A stretch of 64,000 bases of DNA from VMGX01 sp041658885 (GTDB lineage Bacteria > Patescibacteriota > Minisyncoccia > Phycocordibacterales > 21-14-all-36-13). Both the position numbers and the translations under genes were made by a program. Every line of letters begins with the position of its first letter. Position 1 is the stretch's first letter. Below, one piece after another: positions 38,993 to 47,783 of this stretch. The notes beneath the pieces are model-generated. The model did no database searches. It was not told the DNA's origin and worked only from the letters and a program-made list of their open reading frames with translations. The stretch is from positions 128,250 through 192,249 of the forward strand of contig JBAZZJ010000001.1 in NCBI GenBank assembly GCA_041658885.1. Direction: 5' to 3'.

Positions 38993-40441
38993 ATGTCTCG
39001 AATATATATAAAAAACCTAAGAGAACACATTGGTTCGGAAGTTAAAATTGCCGGTTGGGTTAATATTCGTCGTGACCACGGGAAACTCATTTTTATTGAT
39101 TTACGAGATAAAAGCGGAATTGTTCAAATGGTTGCTCTACCAAACCACGAAGATGCCCACAAAATTGCAAATACAGTTCGTAATGAGTGGGTTATAGAAG
39201 TTTCAGGTCTCGTAAATAAAAGACCTGAAAAAATGATAAACAAAGAACAGGACAATGGAGATATAGAAATTGAAATTAAAGAAATAAAAGTTTTAAATGA
39301 AGCTGAAACCCCAGTTTTTGAAGTAAATTCTGATGGAAAAAATATTAATGAAGAAGCAAGAATGAAATACAGATATTTGGATTTACGTAGAGATAGAATG
39401 CAAAAGAACATAAGAAACAGACATAATCTAGTTAAATCAATAAGAGATTTTTTTGATAGGGAAGGATTTATAGAAATTGAAACGCCTATTTTAACCAAAT
39501 CAACACCCGAAGGCGCAAGAGATTTTATTGTGCCTTCTAGAGTTCAAAATGGTAAATTTTATGCTCTTCCACAAGCCCCACAACAATACAAACAACTTTT
39601 GATGGCCTCTGGAATGGAAAAATATTTTCAGATTGCTAGATGTATGAGAGATGAGGATAGCAGGGGAGATAGACAACCTGAATTTACACAAATGGATTTG
39701 GAAATGAGCTTTGTTGAAAGGGAAGATGTTATGGAAGTAAATGAAAAAGCTCTCATTGAAGTTATACAAAAAAATTATCCTGAAAAGAAAATCCAAGAAG
39801 TTCCATTTCCTCGACTTACATATAAAGAAGCAATGGATAAATATAAAAGAGATAATCCTGATTTAAGAAAAAATCTTGAGGACCCAAATTTATTGGCATT
39901 TTGTTGGATTATTGATTTTCCTTTTTTTTCCGCCGTAGGCGGATCCGCCTCGGGCGGAGAGAAAATCCAAACTACCGGCTGGACATTCACACACAATCCA
40001 TTTTCTGCGCCTAAAAAAGAATTTTATGATGATTTAATGAATAAGAAAAATATTGGAAAAATTTTAACAGACCAATACGATATTGTTTTAAACGGAAATG
40101 AAATAGGTGGAGGAAGTATAAGAAATCACAAACCCGAAGCCTTAAAAAAAGTTTTTGAAATAATGGGACATAAAGAAGAAGATATTGAAAGAAATTTTGG
40201 ACATATGATGAAGGCATTTTCTTCGGGAACACCTCCACATGGAGGGATTGCGTGGGGGATAGATAGAATTATTATGTTACTTCAAAATGAACCAAGCATT
40301 CGTGAAGTGATTGCTTTCCCAAAAACAGGTGATGGGAGAGATTTGCTTATGGATTCTCCGTCAGAAGTTTCAAATGAGCAGTTGAGAGAACTTGGGATAC
40401 AGATCACAAAATCACCAAATCACAAAAACAAAAAATCATAA
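38993..40441 (+). CDS. aspS: aspartyl-tRNA synthetase without the GAD domain, 482 aa
   Basis: Class II synthetase. N-terminal OB-fold (AGWVNIRRDHGKLIFIDLRD), catalytic core RYLDLRRDRMQKN, QAPQQYKQLLMASGMEKYFQIARCMRDED and GIAWGIDRIIMLL. Bacterial AspRS is about 590 aa; here the GAD insertion is missing, the chain passing from YKRDNPDLR to CWIIDFPFF within a few residues. A G+C-rich palindromic repeat (39929-39958) encodes SAVGGSASGG inside the core. A convergent terminator follows. Confidence 0.95.
   Translation: MSRIYIKNLREHIGSEVKIAGWVNIRRDHGKLIFIDLRDKSGIVQMVALPNHEDAHKIANTVRNEWVIEVSGLVNKRPEKMINKEQDNGDIEIEIKEIKVLNEAETPVFEVNSDGKNINEEARMKYRYLDLRRDRMQKNIRNRHNLVKSIRDFFDREGFIEIETPILTKSTPEGARDFIVPSRVQNGKFYALPQAPQQYKQLLMASGMEKYFQIARCMRDEDSRGDRQPEFTQMDLEMSFVEREDVMEVNEKALIEVIQKNYPEKKIQEVPFPRLTYKEAMDKYKRDNPDLRKNLEDPNLLAFCWIIDFPFFSAVGGSASGGEKIQTTGWTFTHNPFSAPKKEFYDDLMNKKNIGKILTDQYDIVLNGNEIGGGSIRNHKPEALKKVFEIMGHKEEDIERNFGHMMKAFSSGTPPHGGIAWGIDRIIMLLQNEPSIREVIAFPKTGDGRDLLMDSPSEVSNEQLRELGIQITKSPNHKNKKS
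39929..39958 (+). repeat. in-frame G+C-rich double hairpin inside aspS
   Basis: CCGCCGTAGGCGG followed by CCGCCTCGGGCGG, encoding SAVGGSASGG in a gene otherwise near 30 percent G+C. Similar GGCGG hairpins lie at 13371-13395, 45107-45118 and 54113-54136. Confidence 0.8.
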
Positions 40442-40480
40442 CCAACACAATTAACAACCAGGAAACAAAAAGAAAAAAAT

Positions 40481-40522
40481 AACCGCAACATTTTAGATTT
40501 AAAAATGTTGCGGTTTGTGTTA
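40481..40522. terminator. bidirectional terminator
   Basis: AACCGCAACATTTT and AAAATGTTGCGGTT around a seven-base loop. It serves aspS (+) and the 40535 gene (-). Confidence 0.8.
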
Positions 40523-40534
40523 AACAGTTCATCC

Positions 40535-40822
40535 CTACCCCAAAGTCAATTCTGATGACAATTCTTTGGCCAAGTTCTTAAGATAGTTAGCCGCTCTTTG
40601 TTCATCCGTACTTGTTAAACAATTGGCAAAAGATTCGAGGGTGGAAGTAATGATTTTAATTTCATTTTTGGGAAGTATGGAACAACGTAATATTTCTCCG
40701 AGTTCTCGAAGTACTTCTTCTTCAGCGTCGGAAGACATAATGAGTTCTAATTTTTTTTCCATTGCTCTTAAAATTACCACATGAAATGGTTTCTTTTCAC
40801 ATTTCTCATTTTTTTCCGCCAT
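40535..40822 (-). CDS. hypothetical protein, 95 aa
   Basis: Unknown, all-helical, Leu/Glu/Lys/Ser-rich soluble protein (VVILRAMEKKLELIMSSDAEEEVLRELGEILRCS). AGGAGG lies seven bases before the ATG. It is second gene of a two-gene minus-strand unit behind 40832-41290 (nine-base gap) and ends at a strong terminator. Confidence 0.75.
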   Translation of the reverse strand: MAEKNEKCEKKPFHVVILRAMEKKLELIMSSDAEEEVLRELGEILRCSILPKNEIKIITSTLESFANCLTSTDEQRAANYLKNLAKELSSELTLG

Positions 40823-40831
40823 AAATCCTCC

Positions 40832-41290
40832 TTATTGGTTTAATATTTTAACAACGGCATTTGCAACTTCTTTATTGCTTGCCGGTTTTTCAAAAATATT
40901 TTCAGCAAGAACGCCATAACTTAGGAGTTTATTTTTCCATTGTTCAAAAAGTTCTACCCCATATTTTTCAAAATATCTTCCGGGACGAGACATTTTGACG
41001 ACAATTTTTTTTGGGTCAAATCTTTTGTTTTGAGAAAGTGTCTTGATTAAGACAATGACAGTAGTTCTGTTATCATTAGTTTCTTCACGAGAAAAAACTA
41101 TTCCTCTGTCTAATTCTATGTCGTCAAAAAGTAGACATGCTATGTCAGGATTTGTTCTAAGTTCAGTTAAAAGAAAATTAATGTAACTTATTGTTCCAAT
41201 ATAAAGATTGTTAGAGCTGTTAAATATGATTTCCTTTATCAGAGCATCTTCGTTACTTACTTTTATACCAACGTACAATATTTTTTTCAT
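40832..41290 (-). CDS. hypothetical alpha/beta protein, possibly receiver-like
   Basis: 152 aa. KKILYVGIKVSN at the start, DIACLLFDDIEL in the middle and alternating strands and helices suggest a flavodoxin/receiver-type fold, but the conserved acidic cluster and Lys of true response regulators are not evident. AAAAGGAG lies nine bases before the ATG. It is co-transcribed with 40535-40822 from a promoter that overlaps the scpA start codon on the other strand. Confidence 0.7.
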   Translation of the reverse strand: MKKILYVGIKVSNEDALIKEIIFNSSNNLYIGTISYINFLLTELRTNPDIACLLFDDIELDRGIVFSREETNDNRTTVIVLIKTLSQNKRFDPKKIVVKMSRPGRYFEKYGVELFEQWKNKLLSYGVLAENIFEKPASNKEVANAVVKILNQ

Positions 41291-41348
41291 TTGGATTACT
41301 CCTTTTTGTGTTAAAATATATTTGATTTAAAAGATCATTTTCAAAGTT

Positions 41349-41377
41349 ATAATATGATAGTTTTAATAAAAAGTCAA
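41349..41377 (-). promoter_or_regulatory. promoter of the 40832-40535 unit
   Basis: Minus-strand TTGACT (41372-41377), 17 bases, TATTAT (41349-41354). The -35 box overlaps the first base of scpA. Confidence 0.75.
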
Positions 41378-42132
41378 TGGAGAAAGAAATAACAAATCAA
41401 ATAACAAAAACTTTTGTAGCTAAAACAAATGTTTTTGAAGGTCCACTAGATTTGCTTTTAGAGCTTATAGAAAAGCGGAAATTGTTCGTAAATGATATTT
41501 CTCTTGCTCAAGTTACAGATGACTACATTACTTATGTAAATAAATTGGGAAATTTTGATGTCCCAAATGTTGCAGATTTTTTGCTTATAGCCTCAACCTT
41601 ACTTTTAATAAAATCAAAATCATTATTACCAAATCTAGATTTAACAGATGAGGAAGAATTAAATATTGAGTATCTTGAAACACGACTAAAACTTTACCAA
41701 CAAATAAAGAATTTAAGTCAACACATAAATAGATTAGCTCTTGGAGACAATATTTTTGAAAGAGAATATTTTCTTAATATAGAACCTGTTTTTTCTCCGA
41801 GTGGAGATATAACAATAGAAAATTTATTTAATTCCATAAAAAAACTAACAGAGAGATTCCCCAAAAAAGAAAAACTCCAGTCTGCAAAAGTAAAAAATGT
41901 GGTAAAGTTAGAAGAAATAATAGACAATTTAAAAGATAGAATTCAGAGAAGCTTTAAAATGAGTTTCAACGAATTTTCAAAAAAAGGTAAAACAGAGAAA
42001 ATTGAGGTAATAATAAGTTTTTTGGCATTATTGGAATTAGTAAAAGAAGGAATTATTTTGGTAAGACAGGAATCACATTTTGAAGATATAGAGATAGAGA
42101 GTAATGAACCTAGTATACCTAAATTTTATTAA
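41377..42132 (+). CDS. scpA: segregation and condensation protein A
   Basis: Kleisin that bridges the SMC heads. FEGPLDLLLELIEKRKLFVNDISLAQVTDDY at residues about 19-50 is the ScpA signature, DFLLIASTLLLIKSKSLLP follows, and the C-terminal winged helix ends the protein. 251 aa. scpB begins five bases later. The partner Smc is encoded at 1077-3431. Confidence 0.95.
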   Translation: MEKEITNQITKTFVAKTNVFEGPLDLLLELIEKRKLFVNDISLAQVTDDYITYVNKLGNFDVPNVADFLLIASTLLLIKSKSLLPNLDLTDEEELNIEYLETRLKLYQQIKNLSQHINRLALGDNIFEREYFLNIEPVFSPSGDITIENLFNSIKKLTERFPKKEKLQSAKVKNVVKLEEIIDNLKDRIQRSFKMSFNEFSKKGKTEKIEVIISFLALLELVKEGIILVRQESHFEDIEIESNEPSIPKFY

Positions 42133-42137
42133 AAAAT

Positions 42138-42713
42138 ATGGAATTAGATAGTAAAATAGAATCAATACTTTTTTATAAAGGAGAACCGATGTCTGTAAAG
42201 GAATTGGCGGATATTTTTGGTGTAGGTAATTCTGAAATAAAAAAGAGTTTGAAAATACTTGAAGAAAAACTCCAAGATAGAGGTATTAAACTTATTTCTC
42301 TGGAAGACAAAATTATGCTTGGCGCGACCAAAGAAATGTCAGAAATTATTGAAAAAATAAGAAAGGAAGAATTAACAAAAAATCTCGGAAAGGCAAGTCT
42401 AGAAACTCTCACAATAGTTTTATACAAAGGTCCTATATCAAAGCCAGACATAGATTATATAAGAGGCGTTAATTCCTCTACAATTTTAAGAAGTTTGCTT
42501 GTACGCGGACTTGTGAAAAGGGAAGAAAGTCAAAAAGATAAAAGAACATATTTATATACTCCAACAATTGATTTAATTACATTTTTAGGATTAGAAAAAA
42601 TAGAAGAACTACCAGAGTATGAAAAAATAACTCAATCAATAGACGAATTTAAAGAAATGTTTAAAAATGAAAATGACAGCGATTTTGAACAAATAAATGG
42701 AACAAATGAATAA
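42138..42713 (+). CDS. scpB: segregation and condensation protein B
   Basis: Binds ScpA and completes the SMC-ScpAB condensin. Two winged-helix domains: ESILFYKGEPMSVKELADIF and ASLETLTIVLYKGPISKPDIDYIRGVNSS...LVRGLVKR, then the variable acidic tail. 191 aa, normal. Co-transcribed with scpA. Confidence 0.95.
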   Translation: MELDSKIESILFYKGEPMSVKELADIFGVGNSEIKKSLKILEEKLQDRGIKLISLEDKIMLGATKEMSEIIEKIRKEELTKNLGKASLETLTIVLYKGPISKPDIDYIRGVNSSTILRSLLVRGLVKREESQKDKRTYLYTPTIDLITFLGLEKIEELPEYEKITQSIDEFKEMFKNENDSDFEQINGTNE

Positions 42714-42761
42714 ACACCTTTTAAAACAGCCACAAAAGTGATATGATTCTAAAAATTAACC

Positions 42762-43742
42762 ATGGAAGAGCAAAATAAAAAAGAAATTTGGTCCAAGTCA
42801 GAAATAGGAAAAGCAATTTGGACAGGAATTGTTATTTTTATTTTGATTGTTTTTGCTTATTTTTTATTTTACTCAATATTAGATATTCAAAGCAAAATTG
42901 GTACTACAGAAAATAAAAGCGTTGATAATAGCGTTGACAATTTTGTCTTAATATCAAAACTTAAGCAAATTCCACTGGAAGCAAATGCGATTTTTATTTG
43001 GGATGTATATAACCAAAAAGAAATTTTTTCAAAAAATCCAGAAATGCAATTACCATTGGCTTCTTTATCAAAAGCTATGACTGCTTTGGTTGCAAGTGAT
43101 TATGAAGATAAAAATATAATAGTAAAAATAGACGAAGAAAATTTAAAACACGATGGAAATAATGGTCTTGTAGATAAAGAAAGGTGGAATTTAAAAGATT
43201 TATTAGATTTTACACTCCTTTCATCTTCAAATGATGGAGCGAATGCCGTTGCTTCAGCAATTCGGGCTATTTCAAAAAAAGAAAATGAGAAAACGACTTT
43301 TACAGATTTAATGAACAAAAAAGCAAGGGAATTAAATTTAAAACAAACATACTTTTTGAATGAGTCAGGTTTAGATGTAGATGAAACTTATTTAAGTGGT
43401 TCTTATGGTTCGGCTCGTGACATAACAATGCTTTTTGATTACATAATTAAAAATAAACCACAAATATTTGAGGCAACCTCTTATAAAAATTTAAGTTTAA
43501 AATCTGAAGACAAAATTCACAACACAGAAAATACTAATGAAATCATAAATGAGATACCTTTTGTGATAGCTTCAAAAACGGGTTATACAGATTTAGCGGG
43601 TGGAAATCTTGTGACGGCTTTTGATAATGGAATGATGAGACCAATTATTGTTTCTATTCTTGGGTCATCAAGAGAGGGGAGATTTAAAGATATGAAAAAT
43701 ATAGTTGATGTAATTTTACAACCCAGAGATGATCGTGAATAA
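42762..43742 (+). CDS. D-alanyl-D-alanine carboxypeptidase, S11 type
   Basis: Penicillin-binding DacA-like enzyme trimming peptidoglycan pentapeptides. An N-terminal transmembrane helix (about residues 16-38) anchors it outside the membrane. The active-site triad is present: SLSK (SxxK), SSN in LLSSSNDGAN, and KTG in ASKTGYTDLAGG. The C-terminal beta domain of larger DacA proteins is absent (326 aa). It fits with mraY, ftsW and murG just downstream. Confidence 0.9.
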   Translation: MEEQNKKEIWSKSEIGKAIWTGIVIFILIVFAYFLFYSILDIQSKIGTTENKSVDNSVDNFVLISKLKQIPLEANAIFIWDVYNQKEIFSKNPEMQLPLASLSKAMTALVASDYEDKNIIVKIDEENLKHDGNNGLVDKERWNLKDLLDFTLLSSSNDGANAVASAIRAISKKENEKTTFTDLMNKKARELNLKQTYFLNESGLDVDETYLSGSYGSARDITMLFDYIIKNKPQIFEATSYKNLSLKSEDKIHNTENTNEIINEIPFVIASKTGYTDLAGGNLVTAFDNGMMRPIIVSILGSSREGRFKDMKNIVDVILQPRDDRE

Positions 43743-43878
43743 AAAAAGCTACCCGTTAGCAATCTATTTCTAGAATTGGGTAGCTTCTATAAAACATTAA
43801 CCAAGATCCTTTGTTATTCAAACTTTTGTGGGATATTAAACAAAGAATCTTGGCGACAAAACATCGTTTATCAAGTCC
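43741..43878 (-). ncRNA. candidate structured small RNA, about 138 nt
   Basis: A minus-strand unit with a perfect promoter (43885-43912) and a strong terminator, but no credible ORF (longest frames 13-16 codons). Two strong folds: a 15-bp stem between 43853-43839 and 43815-43801 with only one G-U wobble, and a terminator stem AAGCTACCC/GGGTAGCTT enclosing an inner hairpin capped by GAAA, then seven U. It does not look like SRP RNA, tmRNA or RNase P; 6S RNA cannot be excluded. Confidence 0.65.
43746..43786 (-). terminator. terminator of the candidate small RNA
   Basis: Minus-strand AAGCTACCC...GGGTAGCTT followed by TTTTT. Confidence 0.8.
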
Positions 43879-43884
43879 AGATAC

Positions 43885-43912
43885 ATTATATCAGACCTTA
43901 AAATATTGTCAA
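43885..43912 (-). promoter_or_regulatory. promoter of the candidate small RNA
   Basis: Minus-strand TTGACA (43907-43912), 16 bases, TATAAT (43885-43890): both boxes perfect. Confidence 0.85.
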
Positions 43913-43991
43913 GTAGTTTTTAATTTTTTGTTTTATTGTTTTATTGTTTTATTGTTTTTTTGTTTTAGTGATTTTATGATTAAATGATTTT

Positions 43992-45044
43992 ATGATCATA
44001 AACATAATAAAAGTATTTACACCTTCTGCAATTGCCTTTTTGATAGGTATAGGTCTTGCTCCTATTCTGATTAGTTATTTATATAAACACGAGATGTGGA
44101 AAAAGAAATCTGGAAAAGTTGGGATGGACGGAAAAGATACTCCTATTTTTAATAAATTACATGAAGGAAAAGAAGTTGGGACTCCCAAAATGGGCGGAGT
44201 ATTAATTTGGGGAAGTGTGATTTTAACTACATTATTATTTTTAATATTACCTTTTATTTTTAATTTTGATATAACTTCTAAATTAAATTTTTTTAGTAGA
44301 AATCAAACATGGTTGCCCCTATTCACACTTATAGTAGGAGCAATTATAGGACTCGTTGATGATTACTTTGAAGTTAAAGGCAAAAAGGACCAACTCGCAG
44401 GTGGGTTGTCTTTGAAAAAAAGACTGCTAGTAGTGTTTGTTGTTTCTTTAATAGGCGCTTGGTGGTTTTATTCAAAACTTGAAATGACATCCATAGCGAT
44501 ACCCTTGCTTGGAGATCTTGATGTAGGTTTACTTTTTATCCCATTTTTTATATTTGTTATGTTAGGGATTTATTCTGGCGGAGTTATTGACGGGATTGAT
44601 GGGCTCTCTGGCGGAGTGTTTTCTTCAATGTTTTCAGCCTATGGAATAATTGCCTTCGTTCAAAATCAAATAGACCTGGCAACATTTTGCTTCGTAGTAG
44701 TTGGAGGTCTCCTCGCGTTTTTGTGGTTCAATATTCCTCCGGCAAGATTTTATATGTCTGAAACTGGTTCAATGGCTCTAACAATGACTCTTGCAGTTGT
44801 AGCTTTCTTAACAAAGGAAGTTTTAGTTTTACCTATAATTGCATTTCCACTCGTCTTAACAACTTTATCTAATATCATTCAAATATTATCTAAAAAAATA
44901 AGAGGTAAAAAAGTATTTTTAGTAGCCCCAATACATCATCACTTTGAAGCTATTGGTTGGCCAGGATACAAAGTCACGATGCGTTATTGGGTAATAAGTG
45001 TTGTTTTTGCATTTGTCGGAGTTATTATTGCTTTATTAAAATAA
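43992..45044 (+). CDS. mraY: phospho-N-acetylmuramoyl-pentapeptide transferase
   Basis: Makes lipid I for peptidoglycan. About ten transmembrane helices; conserved cytoplasmic loops GTPKMGGVLIW, GLVDDYFEVKGKKDQLAG, the metal site GVIDGIDGLSGG, FMSETGSMALT-type loop (YMSETGSMA) and APIHHHFEAIGWPGYKVTMRYW. 350 aa, normal. Upstream is a T-rich tract with repeated TTTTATTG units. ftsW and murG follow. Confidence 0.96.
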   Translation: MIINIIKVFTPSAIAFLIGIGLAPILISYLYKHEMWKKKSGKVGMDGKDTPIFNKLHEGKEVGTPKMGGVLIWGSVILTTLLFLILPFIFNFDITSKLNFFSRNQTWLPLFTLIVGAIIGLVDDYFEVKGKKDQLAGGLSLKKRLLVVFVVSLIGAWWFYSKLEMTSIAIPLLGDLDVGLLFIPFFIFVMLGIYSGGVIDGIDGLSGGVFSSMFSAYGIIAFVQNQIDLATFCFVVVGGLLAFLWFNIPPARFYMSETGSMALTMTLAVVAFLTKEVLVLPIIAFPLVLTTLSNIIQILSKKIRGKKVFLVAPIHHHFEAIGWPGYKVTMRYWVISVVFAFVGVIIALLK

Positions 45045-45150
45045 TTTTTTAATAGCTTTAAGTTTTTAGTTGTAGTTTTTAGTTTTTCCGCCCAAGGCGG
45101 ATCAGCCTAGGGCTGAGATTTTTGATATTTTATATTTGATCTAGTTTATC

Positions 45151-46251
45151 ATGCGTCAACAAAAAATAGACAGAGTATTTTTTTTCATAGTCGCCATACT
45201 CGTTTTTGGTGGTCTTTTTATTTTTACATCAGCTTCTTTAGGACTTTTAACTAGGGGTGGGGCAGATTTTTCTTCTGTGGCGTTTAATCAAATCTTCCTA
45301 GGTCTTTTTTTGGGTTCATTGTCTTTAATTATTTTATCTAAAATAGATTATAAAGTTTGGAACAAATACGCTTTTTATATATTTCTTGGATCACTTATTT
45401 TAACGGCATTAGTTTTTGTTCCTGGATTGGGTTTTTTACACGGAGGAGCAAAAAGATGGCTTTTGATTGAACCGTTCTCTTTTCAACCTGCAGAAGTTCT
45501 TAAGCTTGGTTTTGTAATTTATTTTTCAGCTTGGCTCGCCGGTGTAAAAACAAAAGTTACAAATTTAAAATTTGGAGTTCTTCCTCTTTGTATTATTCTT
45601 GGAATCAGTGGAATAATTTTATTACTTCAACCAGACGCTGGAACCTTGTTAGTTTTGATAGTGACTTCACTTGGTATGTTGTTGGTTGCTGGTGGAAAAT
45701 GGCAACATATTTTAAGTTTAATAGGTGTAATGATAATTGGGTTTCTTATCTTAATGACATACAAACCATATATAAAAGAAAGAGTAGAGACTTTTATGAA
45801 TCCGAGCGACGACCCGCAAAATTCGGGTTATCAAATTCAACAATCATTAATAGCTGTTGGCTCCGGGCAAACACTTGGAAGAGGGTTTGGACAAAGTATA
45901 CAAAAATTTGAATCTCTTCCAGAACCCATAGGCGATTCAATATTTGCTGTTTTTGCGGAAGAATGGGGTTTTGTTGGAAGTGTTTTTCTGTTAGTTTTGT
46001 TTTTAGCTTTTACATTCAGAGGATTTAGAATTGCCGCGAGAGCGCCAACAACATTTGGAAGATTACTTGTAGTTGGAATAATAATGTTAATTATTACCCA
46101 GTCATTTATAAACATAGCTTCAATGATAGGAGTTGCACCTCTCACAGGAATGCCTTTAATATTTGTAAGTAAGGGAGGAACGGCATTGTTTTTTGCTTTG
46201 GCATCAATCGGAATCGTTTTGAATGTGTCTAAACATCGAAAGTCAAGTTAA
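45151..46251 (+). CDS. ftsW: FtsW/RodA-type peptidoglycan polymerase
   Basis: SEDS-family glycosyltransferase, 366 aa, with about ten transmembrane helices. GGAKRWLLIEPFSFQPAEVLKLGFVIY, QPDAGTLLVLIVTSLGML, YQIQQSLIAVGSGQTLGRGFGQS and PLTGMPLIFVSKGGTALFF are typical. The position between mraY and murG favours FtsW over RodA. A GGCGG-type hairpin repeat lies about 35 bases upstream of the start. Confidence 0.93.
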   Translation: MRQQKIDRVFFFIVAILVFGGLFIFTSASLGLLTRGGADFSSVAFNQIFLGLFLGSLSLIILSKIDYKVWNKYAFYIFLGSLILTALVFVPGLGFLHGGAKRWLLIEPFSFQPAEVLKLGFVIYFSAWLAGVKTKVTNLKFGVLPLCIILGISGIILLLQPDAGTLLVLIVTSLGMLLVAGGKWQHILSLIGVMIIGFLILMTYKPYIKERVETFMNPSDDPQNSGYQIQQSLIAVGSGQTLGRGFGQSIQKFESLPEPIGDSIFAVFAEEWGFVGSVFLLVLFLAFTFRGFRIAARAPTTFGRLLVVGIIMLIITQSFINIASMIGVAPLTGMPLIFVSKGGTALFFALASIGIVLNVSKHRKSS

Positions 46252-46280
46252 TTTGTGTTAAAATTTTAATATTATGAACT

Positions 46281-46506
46281 CCGTTAGAAGCCACGGTCAC
46301 GGTTTCAAAACGGGTCTCAAAATAAATAGAGATTGTATTTAAATTATAAGTTTAATTGAGCAGAGTGCGGTTGAGCGCGACCTGCCCCGTTATAAGTTTT
46401 ATAAAACGGAGGCAACATATTATAAGTATTAATTAACGAGCAGTAATCTATATTTTCTACATTTAAACAAATGTAGAACTTATAACGGGGCCTGCTTCTA
46501 ACAGGG
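46281..46506 (+). mobile_element. nested TIR elements upstream of murG
   Basis: Outer element: left end CCGTTAGAAG (46281), right end CTTCTAACAGGG (to 46506). Inside it an inner element (46385-46490) has ends CCCCGTTATAAG and CTTATAACGGGG, flanked by CCTG on both sides (46381-46384 and 46491-46494), a clean target duplication. The outer right end runs straight into the murG GTG start. Confidence 0.9.
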
Positions 46507-47633
46507 TGAAAATTGTATTTACAGGTGGCGGTACGGGTGGACATTTTTATCCGATAATTGCCGTAGCCGAAGAAATAAGGGAAATAACCAAAGAAGAAAA
46601 TCTGATTGAACCGGAATTGTTTTTTTTGGCGCCTGACCCTTACGACAAAAAAACACTTTTTGAATTAGGAATACAATATAAAAAAATTTCTGCAGGAAAA
46701 GTTAGAGGATATTTTTCTTTGATGAATTTTTTTGATTTATTTAAAACTGGGTGGGGAATAGTGAAAAGCGTTTTGGTTGTTTTTAATATTTTCCCAGATG
46801 TAATTTTTTCAAAAGGAGGATATGGGAGCTTCCCAGTTGTTTTAGCTTCAAGAATTTTTAAAATTCCTCTTGTAATACACGAATCAGACAGCGCTCCTGG
46901 GAAAGTAAACAGGTGGGCAGGGAAGTTTGCTAAAAGAATATCTATATCTTTTCCAGAGGCATCAAAATATTTCCCCGCAGACAAGGTTGCTCTAACCGGC
47001 AACCCAATAAGAAAAGATTTAATTAGTCCTTCTAAAACAGGTGCTGTAGAATTTTTGAAATTAGAAAGTGGTATTCCCGTGATATTTGTCCTTGGAGGTT
47101 CTCTTGGGTCTCAAATAATTAATAGTGTCATTTTGGAAGCCCTACCCAGATTGATTGAAAAATATCAAATTATTCATCAGACGGGAGATAAAAATTTTGA
47201 AGAGATAAAAAAGTTATCCGAATTGAACTTAAGAAACAATAAACTTAAAAATAGATACAAACCTTTTCCCTATCTAAACAATATGGGAATGAGAATGTCG
47301 GCAGGTGTTGCAGATATTGTGATTTCAAGAGCCGGCTCAACAATTTTTCAAATAGCAGTTTGGGGTCTTCCGAGCATAATAATTCCAATCACAGAGTCCA
47401 ATGAGAACCATCAAAGAAGAAATGCTTTTAATTATGCTTCTTCTGGCGCATGTGTCGTTATTGAAGAAAATAATTTTTCAGATGATATTTTAGTTTCTCA
47501 AATTGAAGAAATAATGAGTAATGAGATAAAAAGAAATAAAATGATTAATTCTGCAAAATCGTTCGCCAAAATCGATTCGGCAAAAATAATCGCAAAGGAA
47601 CTAATAGGAATTGCTTTAGAACACGAGAAATAA
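46506..47633 (+). CDS. murG: lipid II synthase MurG
   Basis: Adds GlcNAc to lipid I on the inner membrane face. GGGTGGHFYPIIAVAEE at the N-terminus, SKGGYGSFPVVLA, HESDSAPGKVNRWAGKFA, LGGSLGSQIIN, SRAGSTIFQIAVWGLPSIIIPI and the NHQRRNA loop are conserved. 375 aa. The start is GTG at 46506, whose first base is the last G of the upstream TIR element. A post-stop hairpin follows the gene. Confidence 0.96.
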   Translation: MKIVFTGGGTGGHFYPIIAVAEEIREITKEENLIEPELFFLAPDPYDKKTLFELGIQYKKISAGKVRGYFSLMNFFDLFKTGWGIVKSVLVVFNIFPDVIFSKGGYGSFPVVLASRIFKIPLVIHESDSAPGKVNRWAGKFAKRISISFPEASKYFPADKVALTGNPIRKDLISPSKTGAVEFLKLESGIPVIFVLGGSLGSQIINSVILEALPRLIEKYQIIHQTGDKNFEEIKKLSELNLRNNKLKNRYKPFPYLNNMGMRMSAGVADIVISRAGSTIFQIAVWGLPSIIIPITESNENHQRRNAFNYASSGACVVIEENNFSDDILVSQIEEIMSNEIKRNKMINSAKSFAKIDSAKIIAKELIGIALEHEK

Positions 47634-47678
47634 ATGAAAAACATCCATATGGATGTTTTTCATCCATAATTTTCTTTG
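47633..47678 (+). repeat. post-stop hairpin, murG copy
   Basis: TGAAAAACATCC, AT, GGATGTTTTTCA, then TCCATAATTTTC. Confidence 0.85.
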
Positions 47679-47727
47679 ATAAAGATACAAAAAAAGAGTA
47701 AAAAAAATAGAAAAAGAGCAAAAATCT

Positions 47728-47767
47728 TTCTACACTTATCTCTGCTATAGCAGAGATAGGTGTAGAA
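47728..47767 (+). terminator. 40-bp near-perfect palindrome, likely murG terminator
   Basis: Arms of 20 bases meet at CTATAG with one wobble position; ATTTTTAG follows. The core TCTCTGCTATAGCAGAGATA resembles the PaaX-flanking repeats. Confidence 0.7.
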
Positions 47768-47783
47768 TTTTTAGAAATAAAAA

